Source: Methylococcaceae bacterium (GTDB lineage: Bacteria > Pseudomonadota > Gammaproteobacteria > Methylococcales > Methylomonadaceae). Taken from it: a stretch of DNA of 64,000 bases. The notes beneath the pieces were generated by a model. That model saw only the letters and a list, made by a program, of their open reading frames with translations. It was not told the DNA's origin and made no database searches. The stretch is taken from NCBI GenBank assembly GCA_006844705.1, contig SPJS01000064.1, positions 1 to 64,000 of the forward strand, given 5' to 3'. Position 1 is the first letter of the stretch. Every line of letters begins with the position of its first letter. The translations under genes and the position numbers were made by a program. Of the stretch, positions 26,346-35,812 are shown in pieces.

Positions 26346-26501
26346 TTATTTGATTTTTGCTTCTTTGTAAATTACATGCTTACGAGCAACAGGGTCATAC
26401 TTTTTGATTTCCATTTTCTCTGGCATGGTTCTTTTGTTTTTTGTTGTCGTGTAGAAATGACCGTTGCCTTCGCTTGAGACCAGTTTGATTTTATCGCGCA
26501 T
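26346..26501 (-). CDS. rpmG: 50S ribosomal protein L33
   Basis: 51 residues, too short for most ORF listings: [20 protein letters not shown] then [17 protein letters not shown] and [11 protein letters not shown]. This is the Cys-free bacterial L33 type (no zinc knuckle). The ATG at 26501 is preceded by GAGGAAC. It is 11 bases downstream of rpmB, the standard rpmB-rpmG pair. Confidence 0.95.
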   Translation of the reverse strand: MRDKIKLVSSEGNGHFYTTTKNKRTMPEKMEIKKYDPVARKHVIYKEAKIK

Positions 26502-26512
26502 TGTTGTTCCTC

Positions 26513-26749
26513 TTAAACTTTTTCGCCGCGTTGACGGATTTCAGAAAGTACCGCATCAATACCTTTCTTATCGATAACACGCATACCTTTAGTCGATACA
26601 CGCAGGCGAACCCAGCGATTTTCGCTTTCTACCCAAAATCTATGATAGTGGAGATTAGGATTAAAGCGTCTTCTGGTTTTGTTGTGCGCATGTGATACAT
26701 TATTTCCAGTAACAGGGCGCTTACCCGTTACCTGACAAATTTTGGACAT
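26513..26749 (-). CDS. rpmB: 50S ribosomal protein L28
   Basis: 78 residues: [40 protein letters not shown] and [17 protein letters not shown] match L28 throughout. The single Cys at position 5 and lack of CxxC pairs mark the zinc-free form, as for L33. Start of the rpmB-rpmG operon, divergent from gshB. Confidence 0.96.
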   Translation of the reverse strand: MSKICQVTGKRPVTGNNVSHAHNKTRRRFNPNLHYHRFWVESENRWVRLRVSTKGMRVIDKKGIDAVLSEIRQRGEKV

Positions 26750-26889
26750 GATAACCTCTATTACTGAAGACTAAAAAGTTAGCCGCTCTTTATATCAAAT
26801 TTTCGTGGGCAGGTAAATAAAAATGTGTGTTCGATTATTTGGTAGAATGGATAAATAATCCTTTCCGATCATCTGCAGCAGGAAGCAAA

Positions 26890-27837
26890 ATGACCATAAA
26901 ACTTGGGGTTGTGATGGATCCCATCAGCGCGATAAATATCAAAAAAGATACGAGCTTTGCCATGCTACTTGAGGCTCAGGCCAGAGGCTGGGAACTGCAT
27001 TATATGGAAATGAATGATTTGAGTCTGCAAAATGGCGAAGCTTGTGCCAGTACACGCCAATTAAACGTGCAGCGAGACCATGATGGCTGGTTTGATTTTA
27101 TCTCCGAGGCTGAAATGATCAAGTTGGCTGATTTAGATGCTGTCTTGATGCGTAAAGACCCTCCTTTCAATTCTGAATATATTTATGCGACTTATATCCT
27201 TGAGCATGCAGAACAGGCAGGTTGTCTGATTGTCAATAAGCCGCAATCTTTGCGCGATGCAAATGAAAAGCTATTTACCGCGTGGTTTCCTCAATGTTGC
27301 GCGCCAACACTGGTCACCAGAAATGCAGAGAATGTCAGAAATTTTCTGGCAGAGCATAATGAAATTATTTTAAAGCCGCTGGATGGGATGGGAGGAGCTT
27401 CAATTTTTCATGTGAAAAAGGAAGATCCTAACTTAAGTGTGATTCTTGAGTTAATGACCGGGCATGAAAGCCGTTTTATTATGGCGCAACGTTATTTGCC
27501 AGAGATTAAGGACGGTGATAAACGAATATTATTGATAAATGGGGAACCTGTTCCCTATGCACTTGCCAGAATACCTGCACAAGGGGAAACCAGAGGAAAT
27601 CTGGCTGCAGGAGGCAAAGCAGAAGGCCGTGAATTAACTGCGCGAGATCGATGGTTAGCCGAACAAGTCGCGCCTGTGTTAAAAGACAAGGGCTTGGTGT
27701 TTGTCGGGATTGATGTGATTGGGGACTATTTAACCGAAATAAATGTAACCAGTCCGACCTGTGTGCAGGAACTGGAGCAGCAGTTTTCAATCAATATCTG
27801 TGCTCAGTTAATGGATTTTATCGAACACAACATATAA
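26890..27837 (+). CDS. gshB: Glutathione synthetase
   Basis: 315 residues, like E. coli GshB. I start at the ATG at 26890 (MTIKLGVVMDPI), with AGGAAG upstream; the open frame continues 21 codons further but without a good site and beyond the family's N-terminus. ATP-grasp features: NKPQSLRDANEKLF, EIILKPLDGMGGASIFHV, GDKRILLINGEPVPYALARIP, GNLAAGGKAEGRELT and GIDVIGDYLTEINVTSPTC. Joins gamma-glutamylcysteine and glycine. The usual gshB-tonB-algH-ruvX-pyrR order follows. Confidence 0.95.
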   Translation: MTIKLGVVMDPISAINIKKDTSFAMLLEAQARGWELHYMEMNDLSLQNGEACASTRQLNVQRDHDGWFDFISEAEMIKLADLDAVLMRKDPPFNSEYIYATYILEHAEQAGCLIVNKPQSLRDANEKLFTAWFPQCCAPTLVTRNAENVRNFLAEHNEIILKPLDGMGGASIFHVKKEDPNLSVILELMTGHESRFIMAQRYLPEIKDGDKRILLINGEPVPYALARIPAQGETRGNLAAGGKAEGRELTARDRWLAEQVAPVLKDKGLVFVGIDVIGDYLTEINVTSPTCVQELEQQFSINICAQLMDFIEHNI

Positions 27838-28704
27838 ATGACGCATTTTCAGGATACTTCATCCCCGGTGTCTTCAACCGACAATTTGCTGGTTGCGCTT
27901 TTTTTGGCAGTATTGCTTCATGTCTTTCTGTTGTTAGGCATGAGTTTCAGTCTTCCTGAGCCTGAAAAAATAAGTCGTTCAATTGATATTACAATTGCTA
28001 ATACACCGGTTAAGAAAACGCCGAAAGATGCCCGTTTCCTAGCGCAGGAAAATCAACGCGCCGCCGGAAAGCAGGATAAGAAACCCAAGCCTGCTCAGCA
28101 ACGCATGCCAAGTCAGACGACGGGAAGAAAAAGTCAGTTATCTCAGCAACAGACCAGTCAGCGGGTTAAAAGTGTAGAAAAAAAAGTCACCACGGTTACA
28201 AATCCGGTAAAAATTGATGCGGGTGATAAATATAAAACCTTAAATACCAAGCAAAATCGGCCCAAGTTAACGGCTGAAGCATTGCGCCAGCAAATTGCCC
28301 AATTAGGTGAGCAAATCAGACAGACCGATAATAGTTCTCAACTTAGCAAAATTAAATTTGTAAACCAGGTCAGCGCCCATAAATATGTGGCTGCCCAGTA
28401 TATTAAAGACTGGGAAAACAAGGTTGAACGGACAGGTAACATGAACTATCCTGAAGTTGCACGTAGCAAAAAAATGTCCCGATCGCTGGTAATGGATGTA
28501 GGGATTAAGGCTGATGGCAGCATCTACAATATCAGAATAACCCGTTCTTCTGGAGACCAGTCGCTGGATGACGCCGCAAAGCGCATTGTCAGATTAAGTG
28601 CACCCTTCGCTGCATTACCGGGTGAGTTGTTGCAGGAACTGGATGTGCTGGTGATTACCCGGGTTTGGAAATTTTCTGATGAATCAGGCATGACAACACA
28701 TTAA
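27838..28704 (+). CDS. tonB: TonB family energy-transducing protein
   Basis: 288 residues. N-terminal helix LLVALFLAVLLHVFLLLGMSF anchors it in the inner membrane, with the His of LLHVFLL typical of TonB. A long Lys/Gln-rich periplasmic linker (residues 45-190) follows, then a C-terminal TonB domain: GNMNYPEVARSKKMSRSLVM, VGIKADGSIYNIRITRSSGDQSLDDAAKRIVRL. It begins immediately after the gshB stop. It energizes outer-membrane receptors via ExbBD, which are not in the window. Confidence 0.9.
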   Translation: MTHFQDTSSPVSSTDNLLVALFLAVLLHVFLLLGMSFSLPEPEKISRSIDITIANTPVKKTPKDARFLAQENQRAAGKQDKKPKPAQQRMPSQTTGRKSQLSQQQTSQRVKSVEKKVTTVTNPVKIDAGDKYKTLNTKQNRPKLTAEALRQQIAQLGEQIRQTDNSSQLSKIKFVNQVSAHKYVAAQYIKDWENKVERTGNMNYPEVARSKKMSRSLVMDVGIKADGSIYNIRITRSSGDQSLDDAAKRIVRLSAPFAALPGELLQELDVLVITRVWKFSDESGMTTH

Positions 28705-28709
28705 ATACC

Positions 28710-29276
28710 ATGACAATGAATCAATATTTGAATGACCAGTTCCTGATTGCCATGCCTACGCTGGAGGACCCCAGTTTCAGCCATACCGTGACCTATATGT
28801 GTCAACATAATGAAGAGGGGGCTTTGGGCATCGTAATCAATCGACCTTCAGGGTTGAAACTGAGTGATATATTTGAACAAATGAACATTATGTCGCTATC
28901 AGAAGAAGTCAATAATACACCCGTGTATGCCGGTGGCCCGGTTCAACAGGAAAGAGGCTTTGTGATACATAACGCCTTGGCAAATAATTGGGATTCAAGT
29001 ATTACAACATCTGAAGCGACCACGTTGACCAGTTCTCGCGATATTTTAGAAGCAATTGCCGCAGGCGAAGGCCCGGACAGGTACTTAATTGCCCTGGGTT
29101 ATGCCGGGTGGGGCAGCGGTCAGTTGGAAAAGGAAATCATCAGTAATTCCTGGTTGAATACGCCTTGCGGAGAAAATATTATATATAGTACCCCGGTTGA
29201 ACAGCGCTGGATGGCGGCAGCCAGTCAATTAGGTATCGATATCAACCAGCTCACCACGCCAGCCGGACACGCATAA
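28710..29276 (+). CDS. algH: YqgE/AlgH family protein
   Basis: 188 residues. NDQFLIAMPTLEDPSFSHTVTYMC, HNEEGALGIVINRPSGLKLSDIF, VYAGGPVQQERGFVIHN and LGYAGWGSGQLEKEI are the DUF179 signature. Function is not firmly known; in Pseudomonas AlgH is linked to alginate regulation. Two ATG codons, at 28710 and 28716, are possible; the second fits the family N-terminus equally well. Confidence 0.93.
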   Translation: MTMNQYLNDQFLIAMPTLEDPSFSHTVTYMCQHNEEGALGIVINRPSGLKLSDIFEQMNIMSLSEEVNNTPVYAGGPVQQERGFVIHNALANNWDSSITTSEATTLTSSRDILEAIAAGEGPDRYLIALGYAGWGSGQLEKEIISNSWLNTPCGENIIYSTPVEQRWMAAASQLGIDINQLTTPAGHA

Positions 29277-29287
29277 CGGAGTTTGTC

Positions 29288-29725
29288 CTGACCGCATCAA
29301 ATCAAGGCACGTTTCTGGGGTTTGACTTTGGCCACAAGAAAATCGGTGTGGCGGTTGGACAGACTGAAATTGGCAGTGCCAGTCCTTTAGTAACCCTGAG
29401 GGCAATCAACCAAAAACCTGATTGGGCAGGTATTTCAAAACTCATTCAAGAATGGCAGCCAGAGGGCATGGTCGTCGGTATCTCGCATCAACTGGACGGT
29501 ACGGATAATCCGGTAACACAAAAAATGTTAAAATTCTGCCGACAACTGGAAGGGAGGTATAATCTTCCTGTTCACCAAATGGATGAATCTTATTCAACGT
29601 TTGAAGCCAAGCAAATGTTGTATGATGAGCTGAAACTGAGGGCAGGAAAATTATGGGAAGTACAGGATCAATTGGCGGCTCAGCTTATTTTACAAAGCTG
29701 GCTTAATCAACAATCGACAACATGA
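29288..29725 (+). CDS. ruvX: Putative pre-16S rRNA nuclease RuvX/YqgF, apparent CTG start
   Basis: 145 residues if read from CTG at 29288. The RNase H-like core LGFDFGHKKIGVAVGQ must include residues upstream of the first in-frame GTG (29348), which lies inside this motif. No in-frame ATG, GTG or TTG occurs between the algH stop and the motif. GGAG at 29278-29281 is spaced 6 bases from the CTG, so CTG is the best start. Further motifs: VVGISHQLDGTDNPVTQKM and VHQMDESYSTFEAKQML. Overlaps pyrR by ATGA. Processes the 5' end of 16S rRNA in E. coli. Confidence 0.85.
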   Translation: MTASNQGTFLGFDFGHKKIGVAVGQTEIGSASPLVTLRAINQKPDWAGISKLIQEWQPEGMVVGISHQLDGTDNPVTQKMLKFCRQLEGRYNLPVHQMDESYSTFEAKQMLYDELKLRAGKLWEVQDQLAAQLILQSWLNQQSTT

Positions 29726-30228
29726 CTATTCAGAATAGCGAATTGCCCGGTCTACTGGATAAACTCGAAAGCGAACTTCGCCAGCAGATTATTACCCGGC
29801 ATATATTGGATCCGTTAATGATAGGTGTGCACAGTGGAGGTGTGTGGATCGCGGAAATCATGCATCAGCGCCTGAAAATCAAAGAGCCTTTGGGCACGCT
29901 TGACATTTCCTTTTATCGAGATGATTTTTCGCAGATTGGCATGAATCCCAAAATAAAGCCCAGCCAATTACCTCCACATGTTGAGGGGCGTAATATCATT
30001 CTGATCGATGATGTTTTTTTTACCGGACGCACAGCCAGGGCGGCCATGAACGAAATATTCGACTATGGCAGACCTGAACAGGTACTCTTTGCCGTACTCA
30101 TCGAGCGAAATGGTCGCCAGATTCCCTTGCGGCCGGATTGTTGTGGTATTAATTTAAAATTGCGTTCTGGGGAGCGAATTAAACTGATCGGGCCTGATCC
30201 ACTTGGCATTGAAACACAAACAGTATGA
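29722..30228 (+). CDS. pyrR: PyrR bifunctional pyrimidine regulator/uracil phosphoribosyltransferase
   Basis: 168 residues, type I phosphoribosyltransferase with the PRPP loop ILIDDVFFTGRTARAAM and the hood/flexible loop region LGTLDISFYRDDFSQIG. In Gram-positives PyrR also binds pyr mRNA; in gammaproteobacteria like Pseudomonas its regulatory role is different and less clear. It overlaps ruvX by 4 bases and is 13 bases before pyrB. I see no clear PyrR anti-antiterminator element in the short gap. Confidence 0.93.
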   Translation: MTIQNSELPGLLDKLESELRQQIITRHILDPLMIGVHSGGVWIAEIMHQRLKIKEPLGTLDISFYRDDFSQIGMNPKIKPSQLPPHVEGRNIILIDDVFFTGRTARAAMNEIFDYGRPEQVLFAVLIERNGRQIPLRPDCCGINLKLRSGERIKLIGPDPLGIETQTV

Positions 30229-30241
30229 GGCGAGTTGATTG

Positions 30242-31198
30242 ATGACAGCCAAATTACAGCTCAATTCAGATGGAAAAATCAAACATTTTTTAAGTATTGA
30301 AGGCTTTAGTCGTGCAATATTGACCGAGATTCTTGATGCGGCAGAGTCATACAGTGAAATGGCGACCATCTCTTCCAAGAAAGTGCCGTTATTACGTGGC
30401 AAAACCATTTCCAATCTGTTTTTTGAAAACAGCACCCGCACCCGGACGACATTCGAACTGGCCGCGACACGTTTGTCCGCAGACGTGTTGAACATCAATA
30501 TTTCCACGTCAGCAACATCCAAAGGAGAAAGTTTGCTGGATACCATCCGCAACCTGGAAGCCATGCATATCGATATGTTTGTGGTCAGGCATGCGCTGAG
30601 TGGGGCGGCTCAGTTTATCGCAGAAAACTGCGCCCCAAATATCAGCGTGATTAATGCCGGTGATGGGCGTCATGCGCATCCAACCCAGGCCATGCTGGAC
30701 ATGTTTACCATCAGGCAGCATAAGAAAAAATTTGCAGGGCTGGTGGTTGCAATTGTGGGGGATATTCTCCATTCGCGCGTCGCTCGGTCGCAGATTCAGG
30801 CGTTAAATATCCTTGGTGTAAATGAAGTTCGAGTGATTGCGCCCAAAACCTTGTTGCCAGTTAATGTGGAAAAACTTGGCGTTGTTCCCTATCAGGATAT
30901 GCAGCAAGGCCTGGAAGGTGTTGATGTTGTCATGATGTTGAGATTGCAGAGGGAACGTATGAATTCTGCATTGTTACCGAGTGAGAACGAGTATTTTAAG
31001 TGCTTTGGTCTGACCCAGGAAAAATTAAAGTTTGCCAGACCGGATGCCATCGTGATGCATCCCGGGCCAATTAATCGTGGCATTGAAATTGAGTCATCTG
31101 TTGCAGACGGAGAGCAATCAGTCATTCTGCAACAAGTCAGTAATGGGGTCGCCATTCGGATGGCAATCATGGCTTTGGCAATGCAAAGTGGCGGTTAG
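30242..31198 (+). CDS. pyrB: Aspartate carbamoyltransferase catalytic subunit
   Basis: 318 residues from the ATG at 30242 (a TTG directly before it is not preferred). Carbamoyl-phosphate motif [32 protein letters not shown], and the aspartate-domain segments [16 protein letters not shown] and [11 protein letters not shown] are intact. Makes carbamoyl aspartate in pyrimidine synthesis. In the Pseudomonas-type (class A) enzyme it forms a dodecamer with the inactive DHOase-like protein encoded by the next gene, which starts one base after the pyrB stop. Confidence 0.96.
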   Translation: MTAKLQLNSDGKIKHFLSIEGFSRAILTEILDAAESYSEMATISSKKVPLLRGKTISNLFFENSTRTRTTFELAATRLSADVLNINISTSATSKGESLLDTIRNLEAMHIDMFVVRHALSGAAQFIAENCAPNISVINAGDGRHAHPTQAMLDMFTIRQHKKKFAGLVVAIVGDILHSRVARSQIQALNILGVNEVRVIAPKTLLPVNVEKLGVVPYQDMQQGLEGVDVVMMLRLQRERMNSALLPSENEYFKCFGLTQEKLKFARPDAIVMHPGPINRGIEIESSVADGEQSVILQQVSNGVAIRMAIMALAMQSGG

Positions 31199-31199
31199 T

Positions 31200-32480
31200 A
31201 TGAGCAGGGTACTGATAAAAAATGGTCGAGTGATAGACCCTGCAACCAAGCTGGATGCCATTGGCCCGGTCTATATTGAAGATGGAAAAGTCGTTGCAGT
31301 GATTCAAGAGCGTGCTGATTTCAAGGCAGACGAGGAAATTGATGCTCAGGATTGTGTCGTCAGTCCTGGTTTTGTCGATTTGAGTGTACGCCTGAGAGAG
31401 CCTGGGTATACCCGCAAAGGCACCATCGAATCAGAAACTCGCGCTGCCGTAGCAGGGGGGGTGACATCGTTGTGTTTGCCACCGGATACGCATCCGGTCA
31501 TTGATACACCTGCCGTAGTCGAGTATGTCAAGGACAAGGCTGAGATGGCCGCTGGCGCTCATGTTTTTCCATTGGCAGCGATGACCCAGCGCCTGGCTGG
31601 AAAACAGCTGAGTTCTATGTTTACGCTTAAACAGGCAGGGTGTGTTGCAGTCAGTAATGCCGATGCATTTATTGATGACTTGCAGGTGTTGCGACGAGCG
31701 ATGGAGTATGCGGATAGTCATGGGTTGTTGATGATTTTTCATCCGAATGAATCGTCACTCAGCCTTGGTGGTTGTGCCCATGAAGGGGTGGTTGCCAGTC
31801 AATATGGCTTGCCAGGGATTCCCGGTGCAGCAGAAACGGTGGCCGTTGCCCAATGTCTTGAATTAGCCGAATTGACGGGGTGTCGGGTTCATTTCAGCCG
31901 ATTGAGCTGTCGAGGATCGGTTATCAAAATTCAGGAAGCAGTCAAATATGGCGCTAAAGTGACTGCAGATGTAGCCATGCATCAGTTGTTATTGACAGAA
32001 GAACAGATGCGCCCTTTTGATAGTAGTTTTCATGTCTTGCCGCCTTTCAGAAGTGAGCAAGATAAAGAAATGCTGGTGCAAGGGCTGATTGACGGGACGA
32101 TCCATGCCGTGTGTTCCGATCATCAACCACAGGATGTCGATGCAAAGCTGGGGGCATTTCAAGAAACGGAGCCAGGCATTTCTGCATTGGAGACATTATT
32201 GCCTTTAATGTTGAAGTTTTGTGAGGAAAATGATGTGTCAATGACCTCTGGGCTTGCGGCGATTACCTATCAACCAGCAGATATTCTAGGGTTAAATAAA
32301 GGGCGATTGGTGGCAGGTGCGGATGCAGACATCTGTATTTTTAACGCTCAATACCCGTGGCAGATAAATGCCCAAAACTGGCTAAGCAGCGGTCAGAACA
32401 CACCTTTCTGGGGCGATCAGATGACTGGGCGCGTCATGCGAACGCTGGTCCAGGGACGGACAGTTTTTGAATTAACCTAG
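31200..32480 (+). CDS. pyrC': Dihydroorotase-like non-catalytic subunit (PyrC'/PyrX)
   Basis: 426 residues from the ATG at 31200, next to the pyrB stop. Amidohydrolase fold throughout (SRVLIKNGRVIDPATK, CVVSPGFVDL, DADICIFNA). The metal-binding DxHxH of active DHOases reads D60-L-S-V-R here, so both His are lost (Ser62, Arg64). This is the known inactive form that holds class A aspartate carbamoyltransferase together. An active DHOase must be encoded elsewhere. The stop codon overlaps the left arm of an inverted-repeat element. Confidence 0.92.
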   Translation: MSRVLIKNGRVIDPATKLDAIGPVYIEDGKVVAVIQERADFKADEEIDAQDCVVSPGFVDLSVRLREPGYTRKGTIESETRAAVAGGVTSLCLPPDTHPVIDTPAVVEYVKDKAEMAAGAHVFPLAAMTQRLAGKQLSSMFTLKQAGCVAVSNADAFIDDLQVLRRAMEYADSHGLLMIFHPNESSLSLGGCAHEGVVASQYGLPGIPGAAETVAVAQCLELAELTGCRVHFSRLSCRGSVIKIQEAVKYGAKVTADVAMHQLLLTEEQMRPFDSSFHVLPPFRSEQDKEMLVQGLIDGTIHAVCSDHQPQDVDAKLGAFQETEPGISALETLLPLMLKFCEENDVSMTSGLAAITYQPADILGLNKGRLVAGADADICIFNAQYPWQINAQNWLSSGQNTPFWGDQMTGRVMRTLVQGRTVFELT

Positions 32481-32621
32481 CAGGTTGTTGAAAAATTATT
32501 GCGCTTGCCAATGCGGCGTAAAAAATGGCTCAAAATACTCATTAACCTCAAGTAAACGGCGCTTTTTCATCACTTTGGCCTTGTCTTGTCGGTGCTCATC
32601 ACGTTTTTCAATAAGCAGCTA
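32478..32621. repeat. MITE-like element with 19-base inverted ends
   Basis: tagcaggttgttgaaaaat (32478-32496) matches the complement of the right end (32603-32621) at about 15 of 19 positions. The ends show the GTTGAAAAA / TTTTTCAA(Y) pattern common in short non-autonomous repeats of gammaproteobacteria. The interior has no ORF. It begins in the stop codon of pyrC' and ends about 30 bases before the putative thiC promoter. Confidence 0.6.
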
Positions 32622-32653
32622 ATCATCATTTACTGATCACATTCGTTATCAGC

Positions 32654-32682
32654 TTGCAATACGTATCCATTTTCATTAAATT
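32654..32682 (+). promoter_or_regulatory. Putative thiC promoter
   Basis: TTGCAA (32654-32659), a 17-base spacer and TAAATT (32677-32682) precede the TPP riboswitch by about 17 bases. Judged by eye; the position upstream of the leader is what makes it plausible. Confidence 0.4.
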
Positions 32683-32698
32683 AGATAGTTATCCGCAA

Positions 32699-32796
32699 GG
32701 CTGGGGGTGTTTTCCGCATATCGGAAAGCTGAGATAAACCCTTTGAACCTGAACCGGTTAATGCCGGCGTAGGGAAGCCATCTGCCTTCCCTGCGC
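32699..32796 (+). promoter_or_regulatory. TPP (THI-box) riboswitch with overlapping hairpin
   Basis: The THI-box core is clear: GGGGTG, AGCTGAGAT, ACCCTTTGAACCTGA, CCGG-TTAATGCCGG and CGTAGGGAAG. P1 can form from ggct (32699-32702) and agcc (32776-32779). Downstream, gcgtagggaag (32767-32777) can instead pair with cttccctgcgc (32786-32796), an 11-bp stem with one G-U. It overlaps the 3' strand of the aptamer and is followed by a U-rich stretch. The two folds are mutually exclusive, suggesting control by TPP through termination or access to the thiC ribosome site (GGAG, 32815). Confidence 0.93.
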
Positions 32797-32800
32797 TTGA

Positions 32801-34693
<1,893 letters not shown>

Positions 34694-34877
34694 GCGTTTG
34701 TCTGGTAAAAAATAAATCGGCTAAAACCGCTGAAAGTGACTGTAATACCGAAAACCCTAGTTAAATAGTTGGCTATTCGCCTCGGATTTTCAAAAATGGC
34801 CTGATTTTTTTCAATTTTTCGCTTCAATTATTTTTATCCTGATAGCCTTTAAAATTTGGATTATTTGTGAGAAGAAC

Positions 34878-34906
34878 TTGTCAAAGACCTGCAAATATTT
34901 GATACT
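34878..34906 (+). promoter_or_regulatory. Putative promoter overlapping the palindrome
   Basis: TTGTCA (34878-34883), 17 bases, then GATACT (34901-34906). The -10 hexamer and the expected start site lie inside the 30-bp palindrome. This is inference by eye but it would make the palindrome a classic repressor site. Confidence 0.35.
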
Positions 34907-34927
34907 CCTCAATTGAGGAGTATCAAA
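34898..34927. promoter_or_regulatory. 30-bp perfect palindrome (candidate operator)
   Basis: tttgatactcctcaa (34898-34912) is followed directly by its exact reverse complement (34913-34927). No loop separates the arms. It lies 36 bases before the ATG of the small secreted protein. It could bind a dimeric or tetrameric regulator or form a hairpin in the transcript leader. No T-tract follows, so it does not look like a terminator. Confidence 0.8.
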
Positions 34928-34963
34928 CAAATAACAACACAGTACAAAGAGGTTTATAGATTA

Positions 34964-35203
34964 ATGAACAAGAAAGTGGTGATGGGAGTGGCCGCGACTG
35001 GCCTGCTTTTAGGGGCAATGAATGTATCTGCTGGATCAAGAGACAGTGAATATCCGGCGTCTTATTTTGAGCCAAAAGTCATATACATTGATAAGGATGC
35101 GGTTAAGCAATCCTCTAAATCAACAATGAAAAGAAAAAGAAAAGTGGTATTTGATCCAAAATACCCGGCAGCATATTTCGAACCTAAGGTGATCTATCCT
35201 TAA
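34964..35203 (+). CDS. Small secreted protein with duplicated YPAxYFEPKVIY motif
   Basis: 79 residues from the ATG at 34964. A TTG start 17 codons upstream falls in the palindrome and would place a charged leader before the signal peptide. Signal peptide MNKKVVMGVAATGLLLGAMN with cleavage near VSA-GS. The mature protein of about 55 residues holds two copies of YPA(S/A)YFEPKVIY separated by a Lys/Ser-rich linker (SSKSTMKRKRKVV). No Cys, no membrane segment. Not recognised; related small exported peptides with the YPAAYFxPxVIY motif may exist in other gammaproteobacteria. Single gene between the palindrome and a terminator. Confidence 0.75.
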   Translation: MNKKVVMGVAATGLLLGAMNVSAGSRDSEYPASYFEPKVIYIDKDAVKQSSKSTMKRKRKVVFDPKYPAAYFEPKVIYP

Positions 35204-35218
35204 GGCGATTCATCGTCG

Positions 35219-35246
35219 AAAAAAGGCAGCTTTAGCTGCCTTTTTT
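35219..35246. terminator. Bidirectional intrinsic terminator
   Basis: ggcagc (35225-35230) and gctgcc (35235-35240) around a ttta loop, flanked by A6 and T6 that extend the stem. It ends the small-protein transcript and can also serve lspA from the other side. Confidence 0.9.
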
Positions 35247-35279
35247 ATACTCCATTAGTTTAAATCAAAGCTAATCCAT

Positions 35280-35762
35280 TTAGCTTTCGTCTTCTTTCCC
35301 AATCCCAAAGCTTTCCAGTAACATCAAAAAAACGCCGATACAAATGGCTGAGTCAGCAATATTGAATGCTGGCCAGTGCATGTCCTGATAATAGACATCC
35401 AGAAAATCAATCACGTAACCATAGGCCACGCGGTCGAAAAGATTACCAATGGCGCCGCCCAGCACCAGGGATAATGAAACCGCCAGCAAGGTTTCGTGTT
35501 TTTGCAGGCGACTGATCCAGACGACCATCACCACACTGACTACAGCCGCCAGACCGGAAAACAGCCAGCGCTGCCAGCCACCGGCATCACTCAGCAGGCT
35601 GAATGCAGCTCCGGTATTATGCACATAGGTCAGGCTAAAAAAGGATGTAACCGGAATGGATTGATGCAGGGTCATACTGTCTACAATCGCCAGTTTGGTC
35701 ATCTGATCGAGAATTAATGCGGCTAAGGACAGCCATAACCATTTCAACATGGGGGGTCTCAT
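35280..35762 (-). CDS. lspA: Lipoprotein signal peptidase (signal peptidase II)
   Basis: 160 residues, four membrane helices. Catalytic aspartates lie in NLFDRVAYGYVIDFLDVY and FNIADSAICIGV, both standard. LDQMTKLAI and VHNTGAAFSLL are also family hallmarks. It removes signal peptides from prolipoproteins; the NodT-type lipoprotein in this window is a possible client. The start may be 35762 or the ATG four codons downstream (35750); neither has a clear ribosome site. Follows ileS. Confidence 0.95.
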   Translation of the reverse strand: MRPPMLKWLWLSLAALILDQMTKLAIVDSMTLHQSIPVTSFFSLTYVHNTGAAFSLLSDAGGWQRWLFSGLAAVVSVVMVVWISRLQKHETLLAVSLSLVLGGAIGNLFDRVAYGYVIDFLDVYYQDMHWPAFNIADSAICIGVFLMLLESFGIGKEDES

Positions 35763-35768
35763 TGAAGA

Positions 35769-35793
35769 GCCCTCTTCCCGTTGGAGAGAGGGC
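35769..35793. repeat. REP-like GCCCTCTT hairpin
   Basis: gccctct (35769-35775) pairs with agagggc (35787-35793), followed by agggtaag. The CCCTCT...AGAGGGCAGGGTGAG pattern is a widely scattered low-complexity repeat in proteobacterial genomes. Here it sits in the 50-base gap between ileS and lspA. Confidence 0.5.
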
Positions 35794-35812
35794 AGGGTAA
35801 GAAAGAATATCG

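Noticed and set aside
31077..31199. N-terminal extension of the DHOase-like frame
   Set aside because: It overlaps the end of pyrB; the ATG at 31200 matches the family start.
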